Origin: Tethya wilhelma | Taxonomy: Eukaryota > Porifera > Demospongiae > Tethyida > Tethyidae | DNA: 64,000 bases | Direction: 5' to 3' | NCBI GenBank assembly: GCA_964030475.1 | Contig: CAXIPT010000011.1 | Coordinates: forward strand, 539,673-603,672 | In this document: one piece after another, positions 41,601 through 56,600 of the stretch | Position numbering within the stretch: position 1 is the stretch's first letter | Layout: each line of letters opens with the position of its first letter | The notes under the pieces: model-generated | Seen by the model: the letters and a program-made list of their open reading frames with translations, nothing else | Databases searched by the model: none | What the model was told of the DNA's origin: nothing | Program-made: the position numbers and the translations under genes

Positions 41601-44600
41601 CCGGAGAACTGAGAGTCACATTCTCAGAACCGGTCGATTCCAGTTCTGCCATGTCCCTCGGATACATTCTACAGTCAAAGAGAGATGCCACTTTCTTCCC
41701 CAATGAACGTTACACGCTACTGACCGGAGTACCTACCTCTCCCAATGGTCCTAGCATTGTGATTTCCTTCGAGGAAAGTGATTTGAATGGCATCTTTGCC
41801 ATCACTGCTCTTGGAAACACCCCAGAAGACACCTACCTTATTGTGACCAATATCTCTGTGCTTGACGTGAGTGGAAATCCAGCGCAGCCTGTACCACTGA
41901 CAGCCGGTATCCAAGCAACTGTAGTGCTTCCCGATACAAACGCACCAAGGCTTTTGAGCTACATTCTCGATCTCAATGAAGGACTTTTAGCTCTCTCTTT
42001 CTCAGAGGTTGTCCTGACTAGCTCTGTTAGGTACAACCAGATCACAATACAGAGTGCAGCCAATGCTTCTCTGCCATCTACCTTGATGTATTCTCTAACT
42101 GAAGGCACTACACAAGACATGGAGGACAGATATCTAAACATTACTCTGTCTAGCACGGACCTCTTCAACTTGCAGTCCAACCTGCAACTAGCTGTCTCCC
42201 CCGGTACAACCTTCCTCTCTCTCACCAACTTGTCTCTCACTGATGCTCAAGACTTTCCCGTGATCCCAATTGACGCAGAAGATGCTAGACCAGTCACTTT
42301 ATTCGTGGGAGATATGACACCACCTGCTTTGACTGATTTTGATTTTGATCTTGATTCTGGTAACCTCACTCTGACATTTAATGAGGTAGTCAACCGAAGC
42401 TTGGCCGTCTTTTCAAGCATTGTTCTTCGTAACAGTCGTAATTCATCTGCTATCATGTTCCCACTGGCTGGAAGTACTGGGGATGCTGGTCTTTCAACCA
42501 TTTTCACCATCAATGTTGGCGAAGAGAATTTGAACGACATTAAAGCAGATACTGAGCTTGCTACTTCTGGTTCAAATACATATCTCACTCTCCTTGCTAA
42601 CTTTATCCCTGACACAACTGGCAACCTGTACAGTGACTCAACAACGGTGTTCTCGGTGAACGAATTCACACCTGATACGACAGATCCGGATCTTGAAAAC
42701 TTTGATCTTGATCTGGACAGTGGGATGCTTACCCTCTACTTCTCTGAGACTGTAAACGTTCAGTCGCTCAATGTCAGACAGATTATGGTCCAATCTTCGA
42801 ATGACTCATCAGATGTGTCTGTTTCTTTGCGAGATAGTCGCTCATTGTCGCAAAATCTACCTACTATCACTATCACTCTCTCAGACACTGATTTGAACAA
42901 CATCAAGGCAGATTCTATGCTAGCTATCTCCAACACTACTACCTATTTGAGTATTTTTCCATCTGCTATTCAGGACATGGCTGGAAGACAAGTTACAGCC
43001 ATCTTTCCAGCAATGGCTCTGCCCGTTCAAACTTACGTTCCTGATGAAACTGGCCCAGAGATTAGAGATTTTGAGCTGGATACAAACACTGGTGTTTTTA
43101 CACTGACGTTCAGTGAATATGTGGATGAAGATTCACTAGATCTGAGCCGATTTACACTTAGAAGCTCCCAAGATCCAGCCACTTCCGAGTTCTACTCTCT
43201 CACTAACACTGCCACTACTGTTTCATTCACTGGAACTGTCATAATACTCCAGTTGTCGGTAGAAGATCAAAACCTCATCAAAGCTCAACGTAACCTAGCT
43301 ATTTCTAATACCACCACATTCCTGGAAGTAGCAACTGGTGGGATACTTGATATGAATATGAATGAGCTCACTGCCATACCTGCTAATCGAGCTGATCCTG
43401 TTTTGAGTTACACTCCAGACACAAACCGACCATCACTAATGTCTTTCAGCTTGAATGTAAACACTCAATCCATCACGCTGTTCTTCAACGAGACGATTGA
43501 TTCACAATCTGTGAATCTCTCTCTCATCACCTTACAGCAGGACAGTATGGGTGACTTTAACACACTAAACTTAACAAACGGGACTGTCAGCCCAGACAGT
43601 GCTACTATAGTGATTGTACTGAGTCAGTCGGATCTGAACGAACTCACACGACTTGGTATTTGCACTAACATGACCAACTGTCACCTTGCCTATCCACCAG
43701 AAGCTTTCCAAGATACAGCAGCTAACTATGTCATACCTGTGGACCCATCTGATGCCACACCTGTTGGTATGTTCACATTAGACAGCACTCCACCTACACT
43801 TGTGGAGTTCACAAGTTTCGATCTTGACGCTGGTCTGCTAACGCTATCTTTCTCCGAGACTGTTCGAGTGTCTACTGTGATGTTTGATGCTTTGAGTCTT
43901 GACCAGTTCCCGACTTCAAGTGCAAATCGCTACACGCTTACAGATGGACAGATTCTTGGCTCCGACCGAGATGAAATCACCATTCAACTGACTACTACCG
44001 ACTTGAATGGAATAAAGGAAACTGGTGGTGTGTGTTCGGATATTAACAGCTGCTGGGTCCGTTTGACAAGCAGCTTCATCCAAGACATCACATTGAACTC
44101 TATCGTAGCTGTGCCAACACGAAGCTTTAACCTTCTACATCTAGTCCAAGATTTTGTCCCAGATACCACGAGTCCTCAATTGGTTGCTTTTGATCTTGAT
44201 CTAAATCAGGGTGAGATGAATCTCATCTTTGATGAGCCAATTCGCAGCAGAGAAATTGATTCCAGCCTGAACCAGTTGACACTTGCCAACTCTTCAGACG
44301 GCCAAACAGTGTACACTTTGACTGGAGGAATCAGTCAAACTGCAGCCGATGGGACTGAATTCCGTTTCAGGCTAACACCAAATGATCTCAATGCTATCAA
44401 AGCCTTAACCAACCTAGCAACTGAAATGAACGACACTTATCTCAACTTTACATCTGAGTTAGTACGTGACGTTTCCATGTCTCAGAATGGAAATGGGAAT
44501 CCATTGAATATCAGTTCTATTGAAGAAGAGCTTCTGCCAGTCAGGATGTACACGAGAGACTCTGAACCACCAACTTTTGACGATTTTACCACTCTTGACA

Positions 44601-47600
44601 TGGATGAAGGCTTTTTGACCATGATGTTTTCAGAAGCTGTCGAAATTGCAACTCTTCTCCCAGGAAGAATCATTCTACAAGCAATGCAAGCTCCAATACC
44701 AATGCCTGCCTATACATTTACTGGTGGAACACCCAGCTATACTAACGCATTGAAGACTGAAGTACGACTCGACTTTAATGCAGAAGACCTCCTTCAAATC
44801 AAACTGCTTGCTGGTCTAGCTGCTTCGAGAGCTACAAGCTATCTTTCTCTCTCGACAGGAGCCATCCAAGATACCTCCACAAATCCTGTTGTTGAGAGGA
44901 CAACTTCTACAGCTCATCAAGTGGACAGCTACGTGAGTGACCAATCAAATCCCAGACTGGTACGATACACTCTTGACATGGACAATGGGTTGCTTGCACT
45001 CACTTTTGATGATGTCATGAACAATGCTGGACTAGTTGATCCTACGAGGATAACCTTCAATGGCTTTGCTAACGGCAGTGACACTGAGAACCAGTATACA
45101 CTTACTGGAGGAGCTACCAACAGTTCAAATGGCTATGAAACACTTCTGTACCTCATCAATAGAGACTTGAATGAGATCAAACGTCGCACAGGACTTGCTA
45201 CCGACTTGAACAACACCTTCATAAGCATGGCTGCCGAGTTCATCAACGACATAGCTGGTCAACCAGTTACACCTATTGTCACCAGCAACAGTTTCCAAGC
45301 TGCCAACTTCACTCCTGATACCACCGAACCAACACTGGACCAGTTTACATTCAACGTGAATGATGGAACACTCACTCTCTCATTTAGCGAAACTGTCAAT
45401 GTTGATAGTTTGAATTTCACAGCCATTGTCTTGCAGAATCTTCCTGATTCTGCCCTAGCAACAAGACGCTTCACTCTCACCGGTGGTTCTGTATCTGTGA
45501 GCACAAATGAAGTCATGTTTAATGTCATTCTTCTTGACGATGACTTGAACACCATCAAACGGTTCACAGATCTTGGTACCTCCACTTCCAACACTTTCCT
45601 TGCCATAGCTTCCGGGGCTGTTCTCGACATGAATGATAATTCACTGTCTGGTATTGCAGACACTGCAGCTCGACCTGCAATGGATCACACTCCGGATACA
45701 ACACCACCAGTTCTGCTCAACTTTACGCTCAATTTGAACTCGGACCGTCTCATTCTCACAATGTCTGAGAGCGTGAGTTCGTCGGTTGTTAATCCAACTG
45801 CAATCACCATCCAGAGTTCTTCCTCTGTGAACAACAATGATGAACTACTTCGCACACTCACAGGTGGAACTGTTATTCCTTCAGAAGGTGTCTTCCAAAC
45901 CATTATCCTGCGTCGAGAAGATTTGAATGCCATCAAAGCTCGCACCTCGCTAGCTGTTTCCATGGAGACGACTTACATTAGTCTTACATCATCTGCTGTT
46001 AGTGACTTCAACAATAACCCAGTGATGCCCATTTCACCATCAGATGCCCAAGTGGCATCAGGCTTTGTTGAAGATGGTGTTCCTCCAACGCTGGAAAGTT
46101 TCTCACTTTTAATCGGAGCAGATGAGCTAGTCTTGACGTTTTCAGAAACTGTAAATGCAGCAACTCTGATGCCTACTTTCTTCACTTTACACAGCAGTCA
46201 GAATATTTCCAACGTGATAAGTTTCACACTCACAGGTTCTAGAGGAGTAAGCACAGAAAACTCTTCGGAAGTGAGTATAAGTCTTGAAATTGACGACGTG
46301 AATGATATCAAGAGATTCCCTGAGCTTGGCACAACACGAGAAAACACCTTCCTCGTGTTCAACGCATCTGCTGTTGAAGACATGAATGGAAATCCGATCA
46401 GAGTGCTTGAATTTGAATCGTCCATTCCAGCTAACCTCGTGACCATGGATACTACCCCTCCTCGTCTTGAAGGCTACACTCTGGACTTATCGGACAACAT
46501 GTTGATTCTTACTTTCAGTGAAACTGTCAGTAGAGGTGCATTCAGTATAGAAGAGATCACAATCCAAAATTCTGCAAGTATCGGATCATCTTTCTTCACT
46601 CTGACCGGTGGTAGGATCCCAGGTGGCAATACACATCTGATTGAAATCACTCTTGATCGTGAAGATGCCAACGAAATCAAACGGTTGACCACCCTCGCTA
46701 CTGGGATGGGCAACACCTTTATCTCCTTCTCGGACAATCTTGTGTCGGACTTGAACAACAATCGAGTTGAACCTGTTTCTAATACATCTGCTCGTCCTGT
46801 GACACGTTATATTCCAGATAGAAGACCTCCAGAACTTCAGAGATTTGATTTACTTCTGGATGAGACTGCTACTCCACCTGTCACACTCATTCTCAATTTC
46901 ACCGAGACGGTTCAAGCTTCAACGCTTATGGTTAGAAACATTGTGCTGCAATCCAACCAGAGCACAGATGACCCTCAAGAGATGTACGCACTCATGACTG
47001 CTACTTCAACGCAAAACAACTCCGCCATAATCACAGTCACTCTTGGACTTGACGACTACCGAGCTATTCAGGAGAGAGCCCCTCTAGGCCAATCTCCTTT
47101 GACCACTTTCATCTCAATCAGTGCAGCCTCTGTGCTGGATATGGCTGGGAACCCACTAGTTGCTATACCATCAAATGACTCAAGACCTGTTACCATGCAC
47201 GATGCTGATCTCCTACCTCCAGAATTGACGGGATTCTCTCTGGATCTTGACGAAGGATTTTTGACCCTAACTTGGAATGAGCCTGTCAGCCCAACTGTAT
47301 CATTCACTGGTGTTTCAATCTTGAGTGACCCAGACAATACAACATCTTTCGCTCTTACTGGTGGCAATGTTACAGTCATCAGTGACACCACGCTCCAGCT
47401 CACAATCAGCAATGACGATCTCAATGATATCTTTGCCGATAGCGAGCTAGCTACTTCGTTTGAAAATACCTACATCTACCTGGCTGATTCGGTACTTGTG
47501 GACATTTACCTCAATCCTAATAACCCTCAGGGACCTACTCAAATCATTGATGCTGCTTATCGTGAAGATCGTATCCGTCCATCTCTCGTTAGTTTCGATT

Positions 47601-50600
47601 TCGATCTCAATGCAGGACTTGTCACATTCCTGTTCTCGGAAACAGTCAACTCTAGTTACCTTCGACCTCAGGAAATTACCTTCCAAAACAGCCTCTCTGG
47701 TGCTACTGCTATTCACACACTTACTGGTGGTGTCACACAGCCCAGCGCTCAACCAATTGTTGTTCTAGAACTTTCTGAGGCCGATATTAACAGTATCAAA
47801 TCCATTCCAGACCTTGCAATAACCAATGATACGACTTACATTTCGTTTGGAGCAGATCTGATAGTGGACATGAATGGAAATCGTATCAATAGCATATCTG
47901 CTAGCAACGCTCAACCTGCTCAGATGTACATCTCTGACCAAGACAGGCCTTCTCTTGTCTACTTTGATTTTGATCTTGACAGTGGAATGCTAACCCTTCT
48001 CTTTAACGAGACTGTCAACGTAACATCACTAGAGATTGGATCCCTGAGACTACAAAGGCAGACCACCCCTAGTGCTATGGACTATACTCTTACTGATAGC
48101 GTAGTCATGCAGGACCACAGCAATGAGGTGGTTGTACGCATCAGTGAGACAGACTTGAACACTATCAAGAGTGTGGAAGGTCTTTGTTCATACAATGGCT
48201 CTGGTGACTGCTTCCTGTCCTTCCCTGATACAACTGTTACTGACATGTCTGGCTTCAGTGTGGTAGCTGTCAGTGGTGAGTCTGTCAACTCCTTCACAAA
48301 TGACACTACTTCTCCAGAACTCGATCTGTTTGTAGAAATTGATCTAAGAATTGGCCAACTTATTCTAGAATTTTCAGAAACGGTTGACTTTACCACTTTC
48401 TCACCCGAGTTTATCAGCTTGCAGAGCTTATTTGAACCTCCACACAATCAGTTCAATCTTACCAGTGGGACTGTGATAGAACTCTCACTCACTTCGCTGG
48501 CAATCAATCTGACAATGGAAGACCTTGCAGCTCTCAAGCGTGACTCGAACATTTGCACCTACAGAGGCAACTGCTACATCTCAGCTACTCCAGAGCTCAT
48601 CATGGACGAGGCTGGCAATCCTTTCGCAGGAATCCCTCAAGCTGAGCCTGGAATTATCGTACGCAGGTATATTTCTGATGATGTAAGTCCAACACTGTCC
48701 TATTTCAATCTGGATCTTGATTCCAACGTACTCACGCTTGGTTTCGATGAGCCGGTGAATACGGAGTCTTTCGTTCCTGGTGGCTTCACAATTCAGGTAC
48801 GAAATAGTGTGACTAGCCCGTCTGATAGCTACACACTTAGAGGTGGTACAGTAGTCAGTCTTGATGCCATCTCTCTGACAATCAATCTCACAAATGAAGA
48901 CACCATCGCTATCAAAGCTGCGTCATTTGCTACCGAAATGTCTGACACCTTCTTGACCATTTCTGCCGGAGCTATATACGATCTAGCAGCCAATGCTAAT
49001 CCTATAGATGCACTGCCACTTGGTATGCAAGTCACAAACTACACTGCTGATCAAACTCCACCCCAACTGATAGCATTCCATCTTGATCTTGAGCTAGATG
49101 AGCTGAGCCTAGCTTTCAATGAACCAGTAAGAACATCCACCTTCATCTTCACTGGTGTTACCATCATGTCTAACTGTTCTGGAGGAAGGCAATACACTCT
49201 AACTGGCGGCAATTTCCAACCTCCAGACTTACAAGATGGAGTCACACAGATTGTCATCTCTCTCAGTCCAGAAGATCTTATAGAAATCAAGTCGGATGTG
49301 ATGCTGGCTACAGACTCTAACAACACATACATAAGAGTGGACAACATGACTGTTGAAGATGTAGCAATGAATCCCATCTTGGCTGTTGACTGTCTTGGCA
49401 CTATTGTCATCACACCTGATGCTGTGAGACTTGAACTGGTTGCCTTTGACATCAACATGCACCTTGGTCTTCTCAATCTCACCTTTGATGATGTGGTGGA
49501 TTCTTCAAGATGGAATCCTGAAGCAGTGACCTTCCAGAGCAGTGAATCTATGACCCCTGGTCTCACTTACACCCTCACTTCAGGAAGTACCACATCCAGT
49601 CCAAATGGCTACACTATTCTTGTCAATATTTCCGATATTGACTTGTTTGGGATCAAATCTATCGTCGGTCTTGCAACCCAATCCAACAACACCTATATCA
49701 CAATGAGAGCATCGGCCATTGACGACACGCTAGGTGTTGACGTGATCGCCATCACTAACGGGAATGGACTCCTTGTGCGAAGCTACACTCCCGACGATGT
49801 CTCACCAGAGCTAGTATCCTACTCGCTAGACTTGGACAGTGGAGAGCTTGGTCTGACGTTTAACGACTTCCCCAATGCTTCCACTTTCATGTTCGGTCAA
49901 TTCCAACTTCAAAGCCTTCAAGGTGGTGGGTCCATCCTTCCTCTTTCGCCTGCTGAACGTACTGTATCTCCTGACGGTTTTGAAATCACAGTCATGCTCA
50001 ACATCACCGATCTGAATGAAATCAAACTGAGAAGACAACTGGCTACGATGCCTCTCAATACCTTCTTAAGCTTCCAGGGTGGCAGTGTGCTTGACTTGGC
50101 CGGAAATCCTGTCATCGCAATCCCTAGCTTCAACGCCCGACCCGCTGATAACTACACCCAGGATACCACAGGACCTTCACTAGTTTCCTACTCTGTGGAC
50201 CTCAACGCTGGCTCTCTTGTTCTCACCTTCTCTGAAACAATTGCAGCCAGCACAGCTGATGTTACCGGGATAATCTTGCAAGATTCTCGTAACATTTCCG
50301 AAGGTGGTTTCTCCTACCAGTTCACCAATAGCATACCCAGTAACATTGATGGCATGACACTCACAGTGACCTTCTCTGGCGATGACATCACTGGTCTACA
50401 GCGTCAGTTTACTGTTGGAGCTGATGTTGAGTCGACTTTCATTGCGATCAATTCTACGCTGATTATGGATACTAACAACAATCCAGCTATCATTATATCA
50501 CAGGAGGATGCCCTACAAGTGTTGAGAGATGATTTTATCGCTGATACAACTAACGCAACTTTGAGATCATACGAGTTTGATCTTAACACTGGAATTCTTT

Positions 50601-53600
50601 CGCTCACATTCTCCAAGCAGATTGCAGTGAACAGCATTGACTATCCGTCCATTACTCTTCAGAACATCTCCACTGATGCACTCCAAGGTGGTTCACACTC
50701 TCTATCCGGGGGTGATGCTCCGTCCAGCAACACTGCCATTGTCAATATTCAACTCACTTTCCCCGACCTCAACACCATCAAGACGTTTACCACGCTAGCT
50801 GTTGGACGTTTCTCCACCTATCTCTCCTTCACTTCTAGTGCCTTCCAAGATACTCGTGGTCTAACTGTCACAGAGGTACCTTCAGGTATGGCTCAACTTG
50901 CTAGTAGACACATTCCGGATACAACTGATCCTGAGTTACGTGAATATGATTTTGATTTCAACACTGGATTCTTGACGCTGAACTTTAGCGAAGCAGTTCG
51001 TCTTGAAAGTTTTGATCTAGCTGGTGTGACAATTGCCAGTAACGAAACTGCTCAAATATCTATCCGTTTTCGACTAATGCAAGATGTTGCTGAAGCGTTG
51101 AATGAGGATTCTACCCTCAGAGTTCGAGTGCAGAGCTTGGATTTGAACAGGCTTAAGGAGAACCCAGATTTGGCAACATTTGAGAACAATACCTACCTCA
51201 TACTTAGAGCCAATTCCATTCAAGATTATGCAAATCGTGCTAATGCATTGAGTGCTCCAACTAGAGTGAGAGAGTACATTCCTGACACTACTGGACCGCA
51301 ACTGGTCGATTTTGTGATCAATCCAACGGGTCAAAGTGTTAGTCTTACGTTTGACGAAGCTGTCAACATTTCCACCTTTGAGACTTTCCTCACGGAGATT
51401 AGATCCACCATCAATGACACGGCCATGATTCTGCTCACAGATCCCACAACATTGGCCACATCTGTTCCAGGACAACCACATGTTATTGAAATCATGCTCG
51501 GTCCTGTGGACGTCACGGTCCTCACTAACGCTGCACCTGACGCAATGCTACTTCGGGTCAGGAACGTAACTGTGTACGATTTTGATGGGAACAGGATCCA
51601 GCCTGTTGGAGATATTTCCGGAGGTACTGGGCAGGTGGTCGATACCTTTCCACCGCAGCTTGTCCTCATTGAATATAATGCTAATAATGGACGTCTGACA
51701 CTAACTTTCACTGAAGCTCTAAATATTGACGAGTTTGTTATTACAGCCTTTACATTGAAGAGCAGTTTAGGAACTGCTATCTCCACCTTCCAACTTATGT
51801 CAGGACTGATCACAACTGCAAACGTTTCTGTCATTGTTATTCAAGTTCCCGTTGAAGATCAGGTTGCCATCAAGTCTATGCCAGGCCTAGCTCGAAGTGA
51901 AACATCCACCAATTTGGAATTCACTGCTGGTGCAGTTCAAGATGTCAGCGGAAATCCAATAGCTGCTTCAGAGCTCGTAGCAACCAACTACATCCCCGAT
52001 ACCACACCTCCTCGGCTCAGTAGCTGGGAGTTGGATCTGAGCTTTGCTAATGTCACCTTGCATTTTGATGAACCTGTAATCACATCAACTTTCAACCCCA
52101 CTGCAATCACCATACAGAACGAAGAGATGGCAACAGTCACTCAGATTATGCTCAGTGGTGGTCCTCTGATCACAACTGATGCTGAATCTGTGGATGTCGA
52201 GTTTACAATTCCACCAGAGGACATTAATATGATCTATGTGGACTTGAACTTCTGTACTAGCACTGCAAACTGTTACATCTCTCTCACAAGCGATGCAGTT
52301 GACGACATATTCAACAATGATGTTGACCCAATTCTACCAAACAATGCTCAAAATGCTTCAACTGTGACACAAGACAGTTCAAGGCCATCACTTTTGACTT
52401 TTGTGGAACTGGACTTCACGAATTCCACCCTGACTCTTTCGTTTGACGAAGCAGTCAACAGCTCCTCTCTTGATCCAACCGGCCTCTCTCTCCACAGCTC
52501 CTTCTTAGCTGGTGCTACCTCCTACACTCTTACCGGTGGCACTACAAACAGCTCTGATGGAGCTACGATTGTGATCAACTTGAGCATGGATGACCTGAAT
52601 GAATTGAAGGCCCTTCAGAGAAGCTCTCTGTGTTCCGGTTTCCAGAACTGCTATGTTAGAATCGACCCAAGACTCATTCGAGATATGTCTTCAAACATGA
52701 TAGAAGCTCTTACCGATTCACTAGTGATAACGTTTGAAGGACTTCTCTCACATACTGGATTCCTACCAGACACTATCAGACCAAACCTTGTGGCATTCGA
52801 TCTCGATCTAACTGACGAAATTGTCACTCTGTATTTTGATGAAACTGTTGACTATCTTAGTTTCAGGTCAGAATTCATCTCAATTCAAGGTTCCAATGAT
52901 TCCAGTACCTCAATCACTCTCGATCCAGTGCTATCAAACCGAATCACCAACACCTACGAAACATTTATCCAGTTTAGACTATCAACGGATGATGTATTCA
53001 ACCTCAAAGCTCAAGACGCCATAGCTACTGGCATGAACGACACCTACATTATATTCACGTCAGCAATGATTGCTGACATTGCAGGTTTGACTGTGGTGGA
53101 GAGAGTTAGTGGCATGAATGCACTTATCGTGGACAACTACACCCGTGATTCAATCCCTCCCGAGGTAACAAGATTTTCCCTGCTGGACATGAACACTGGA
53201 GTCATGCTCATCTCTTTTAACGAGCCTGTCCTTCCTCAAGATGTCACCTTCTCTGGCGTCACACTCCAATCCTCGATGCAAGGGGGAGGAAGCAATGTCA
53301 CTCTAACAGGAGGCACAGTCACGTCCAACAATGCCCAGAGTACAACCCTGGCAATAACATTCTCCAGGACCGATATTCGTGACATCAAAGTATTTACTGA
53401 TTTGGGACGAGGTCCATCTTCAAGCTATTTGTCCATTTCTGAATTTGCTTTTACTGATGCTGCTGGAAATCCTGTCCTTCCAATAAATTCCACCATGGCA
53501 TTCCGTGCAATGGACTATCGCTCAGACTTCACAAGACCAACCCTCGTTGGTTACGAGTTTGATCTTAACCAGGGTGAACTCATACTCACCTTTGATGATG

Positions 53601-56600
53601 CAGTGGACCCTATGGATTTTGATCCTACACAAATCACACTTCACAGTGCCTCTGACGCCACGCTAGATTCGACCATTTCCTACCAATTGACGGGATATGC
53701 ATTCCAGCCTACGACCACTGATAACTATGTGTTGAATGTGACTCTACTTGAAGAAGATCTCAACAGAATCAAAGCAACAGCGGGTCTTTTGACGCGTCTG
53801 GAAACTACCTACCTCAGCACGCAGGGACAAGCAATCCGGGACCTCTTTGGCAACTTCCTTCAGTCCATTGAAGAAGGAGAAACTTTCCGAGCTGCCAATT
53901 TCACCGAAGACTTGACACCACCAAATCTGGATATGTTCACACTCGATCTGAATATTGGTGCTCTAGTGCTTGTTTTTGACGAATCTGTGAACATTACAAA
54001 CTTTTCCCCGTCTGGTGTGATGCTGCAAAATGCAGCCAATGCTAGCGAGAATGGCACCATAACACTCACTCTCTCGGAAAATGGATTTGCCCTGCCAAAC
54101 ACTTCAGCTACCACTTTCACATACTACTTGGACAACAATGACGTGAACTTTATCAAGGAGAGGATTGATGTGTTTGGTTCGCAACAGAATCTTACCTACA
54201 TTTCGATCAGTGCTGCAGCCATCTCTGATACATCTGATAACCCAGTCATTGAAATCGATTCTGAAATGGCTCAACAAGCTGCAAGTCAACTTCCAGACAC
54301 ATCTCCGCCTGAGCTTTTCAGTTTTACTTTCGATCTAAACACAGGTGTGCTTGTCCTCACCTTCTCGGAATCCGTATCCGGGGCATCGACAGTTCTCACA
54401 AGTTTCTCCCTCCTGGCTTCCCGCTCTAGCACAGCTGAGCAGTTTAGACTGACAGGAGGAAATGCTTCTCAAGACAATAGCCCTTTCCTGACAATCCATC
54501 TAACAGAAGATGATCTGAACAGCATCAAAGCAATGACGACTCTTGCCATTTCTACTGAGTCCACATACATCACTTTCTTTGCCGGTGCAGTGACCGACTT
54601 GAGCAACCAAAATATCCAAATGCTCTCAGCAACTGATGCTATTCGAGCAAGCGATTTCACTCCTGATACAACAGATCCACGCCTGGACTCGTTCGTGCTA
54701 GATCTAAATGAAGGCACCATCATCTTCACATTCTCTGAGACTGTGAATGCAAGCAGTTTTGATCTTATGGGCGTTGTGCTACAGTCTGTACAGAATGCTC
54801 AACAAGGAGGAGCTGCTAGTGAGCCTCGACGACTCACCCAAGCTGGTGCTTCCATTACTCCAAGCTATGATCCAATTCTTACGGTACAACTGGCACCTGT
54901 CGATCTCACATTCTTGCAGCTGTCTTCCAATCTTGGCACAGCTGTGATTAACACGTTTGTGACCATAACACCGGGGAGTATTTTGGACTTGAGTGATAGA
55001 CCTGTTGAAGCAGTGTTTCTAAATAATGCCATCCCAGCCACTAGTGTGGAGCCTGATTTGAGGCCTCCAACTCTAGCTAACTACACACTAGACCTAAACA
55101 CTGGCTCTCTGCTGCTAACCTTCTCAGAAGTAGTAAGAGCTGATTCCATCAATCCCAGAGAATTCACCATACAAAGCCAACAGTTGAGCTTCCAACCTAT
55201 TGTACAACTGAGAGGTGGAATGGTGAATAGCTCGGATGGTCTAGAAATTCAGCTCATTTTGGACAATAATGACCTCAACATCATCAAGGAGGATTCACAA
55301 ATTGGTACCAATATTGGAAACACCTATCTCTCAATGACCACCAATGCTGTAAACGACACATCCGATAACATGGTCACCGCCATTGGTGCAAACTTTGCTG
55401 AACAAGCTGGTGATGTTGTCAATGATACTGCACCCCCACAACTGACTGGATTCGATTTACTGACAGTTGGAACGGAATTGGAACTGGTTCTCTATTTCTC
55501 GGAAAGTGTCGACGGAGCTTCCCTCAACAGTTCGGTCCTGACCTTACAATCGACACCAGACGGTAGCGCAGGAGTGAACTACACCCTCCAAACAGCAGTC
55601 ATTGTGCCCGCCATCTCCTCACAAGTTGTTCTCCGGATTGACGTCCTCGATGTGGAGGAGATTCTCCGCCTACCTCCCCTCGGACAGTTCCCCTCCACCA
55701 CCTTCATGATACTCCCTGCTGGTGCCATTGCAGACGTCTTTGGTAACTTTATCGAAGCTATTCCAACCTCATCTGCTGTCATGGCTATTAATATTTCCGC
55801 TGATTTTGTGCCACCTACGCTTCAGGATTTCAATATTGATCTCACTGCTGGTCAAAATGGAATCATTCGGTTAACATTCTCTGAGCCAATCAATGTATCT
55901 TCGATTGATGTGAGCACAATCTCTGTCCAGAACTCGGCTATCAATGCAACTGTCAGTGTCAACCTAACCAGTGGAGACATCACAGAATTGACTCCTCAAA
56001 TCGTGATGCTCTCTCTATCTCGTGAAGATTCAAACAACATCAAAGCTGTAACAACTCTTGCAGTTTCTCAAGACACCACATTCATTGCAGTTGCACCTGG
56101 CCTTGTCGTTGACTTTGCCGGCATAGCTAGCACTGAGATACCCGATTCAAATGCTCTACCAGCGAGAGATTATGTGCCTGACAGAGTCAGACCGAGACTT
56201 GAAAGCTTTGAACTAGACCTAACTCTCAATCAAGTCACGCTCAGGTTCTCTGAAACTGTCAACATCTCCACATTCATGCCAGAATTGATTACCTTCCAGA
56301 ATGAACAAGTACGTGACAGCGACAGTGAAATAGTTCCCTTAACTGGCGGCACCCTTCTCACAGATCAACCTAGTGCTGTGCTAGTGTTCAATCTAACAAC
56401 CACCGATAAAGATGAACTTCGAACAATGACCAACCTCTTAACTAGTGTGTCCACCACCTACATCACAATCGCTTCTGATGCTGTTTACGACATGAATGGC
56501 AACAGATTGTTTCCCGTGACTTCTGTAAGAGCTCAAGAAGCTGCTGGCTTTATTGGAGATGGAATTCGTCCGACTCTTGAAGAGTACACCTTTGATCTAG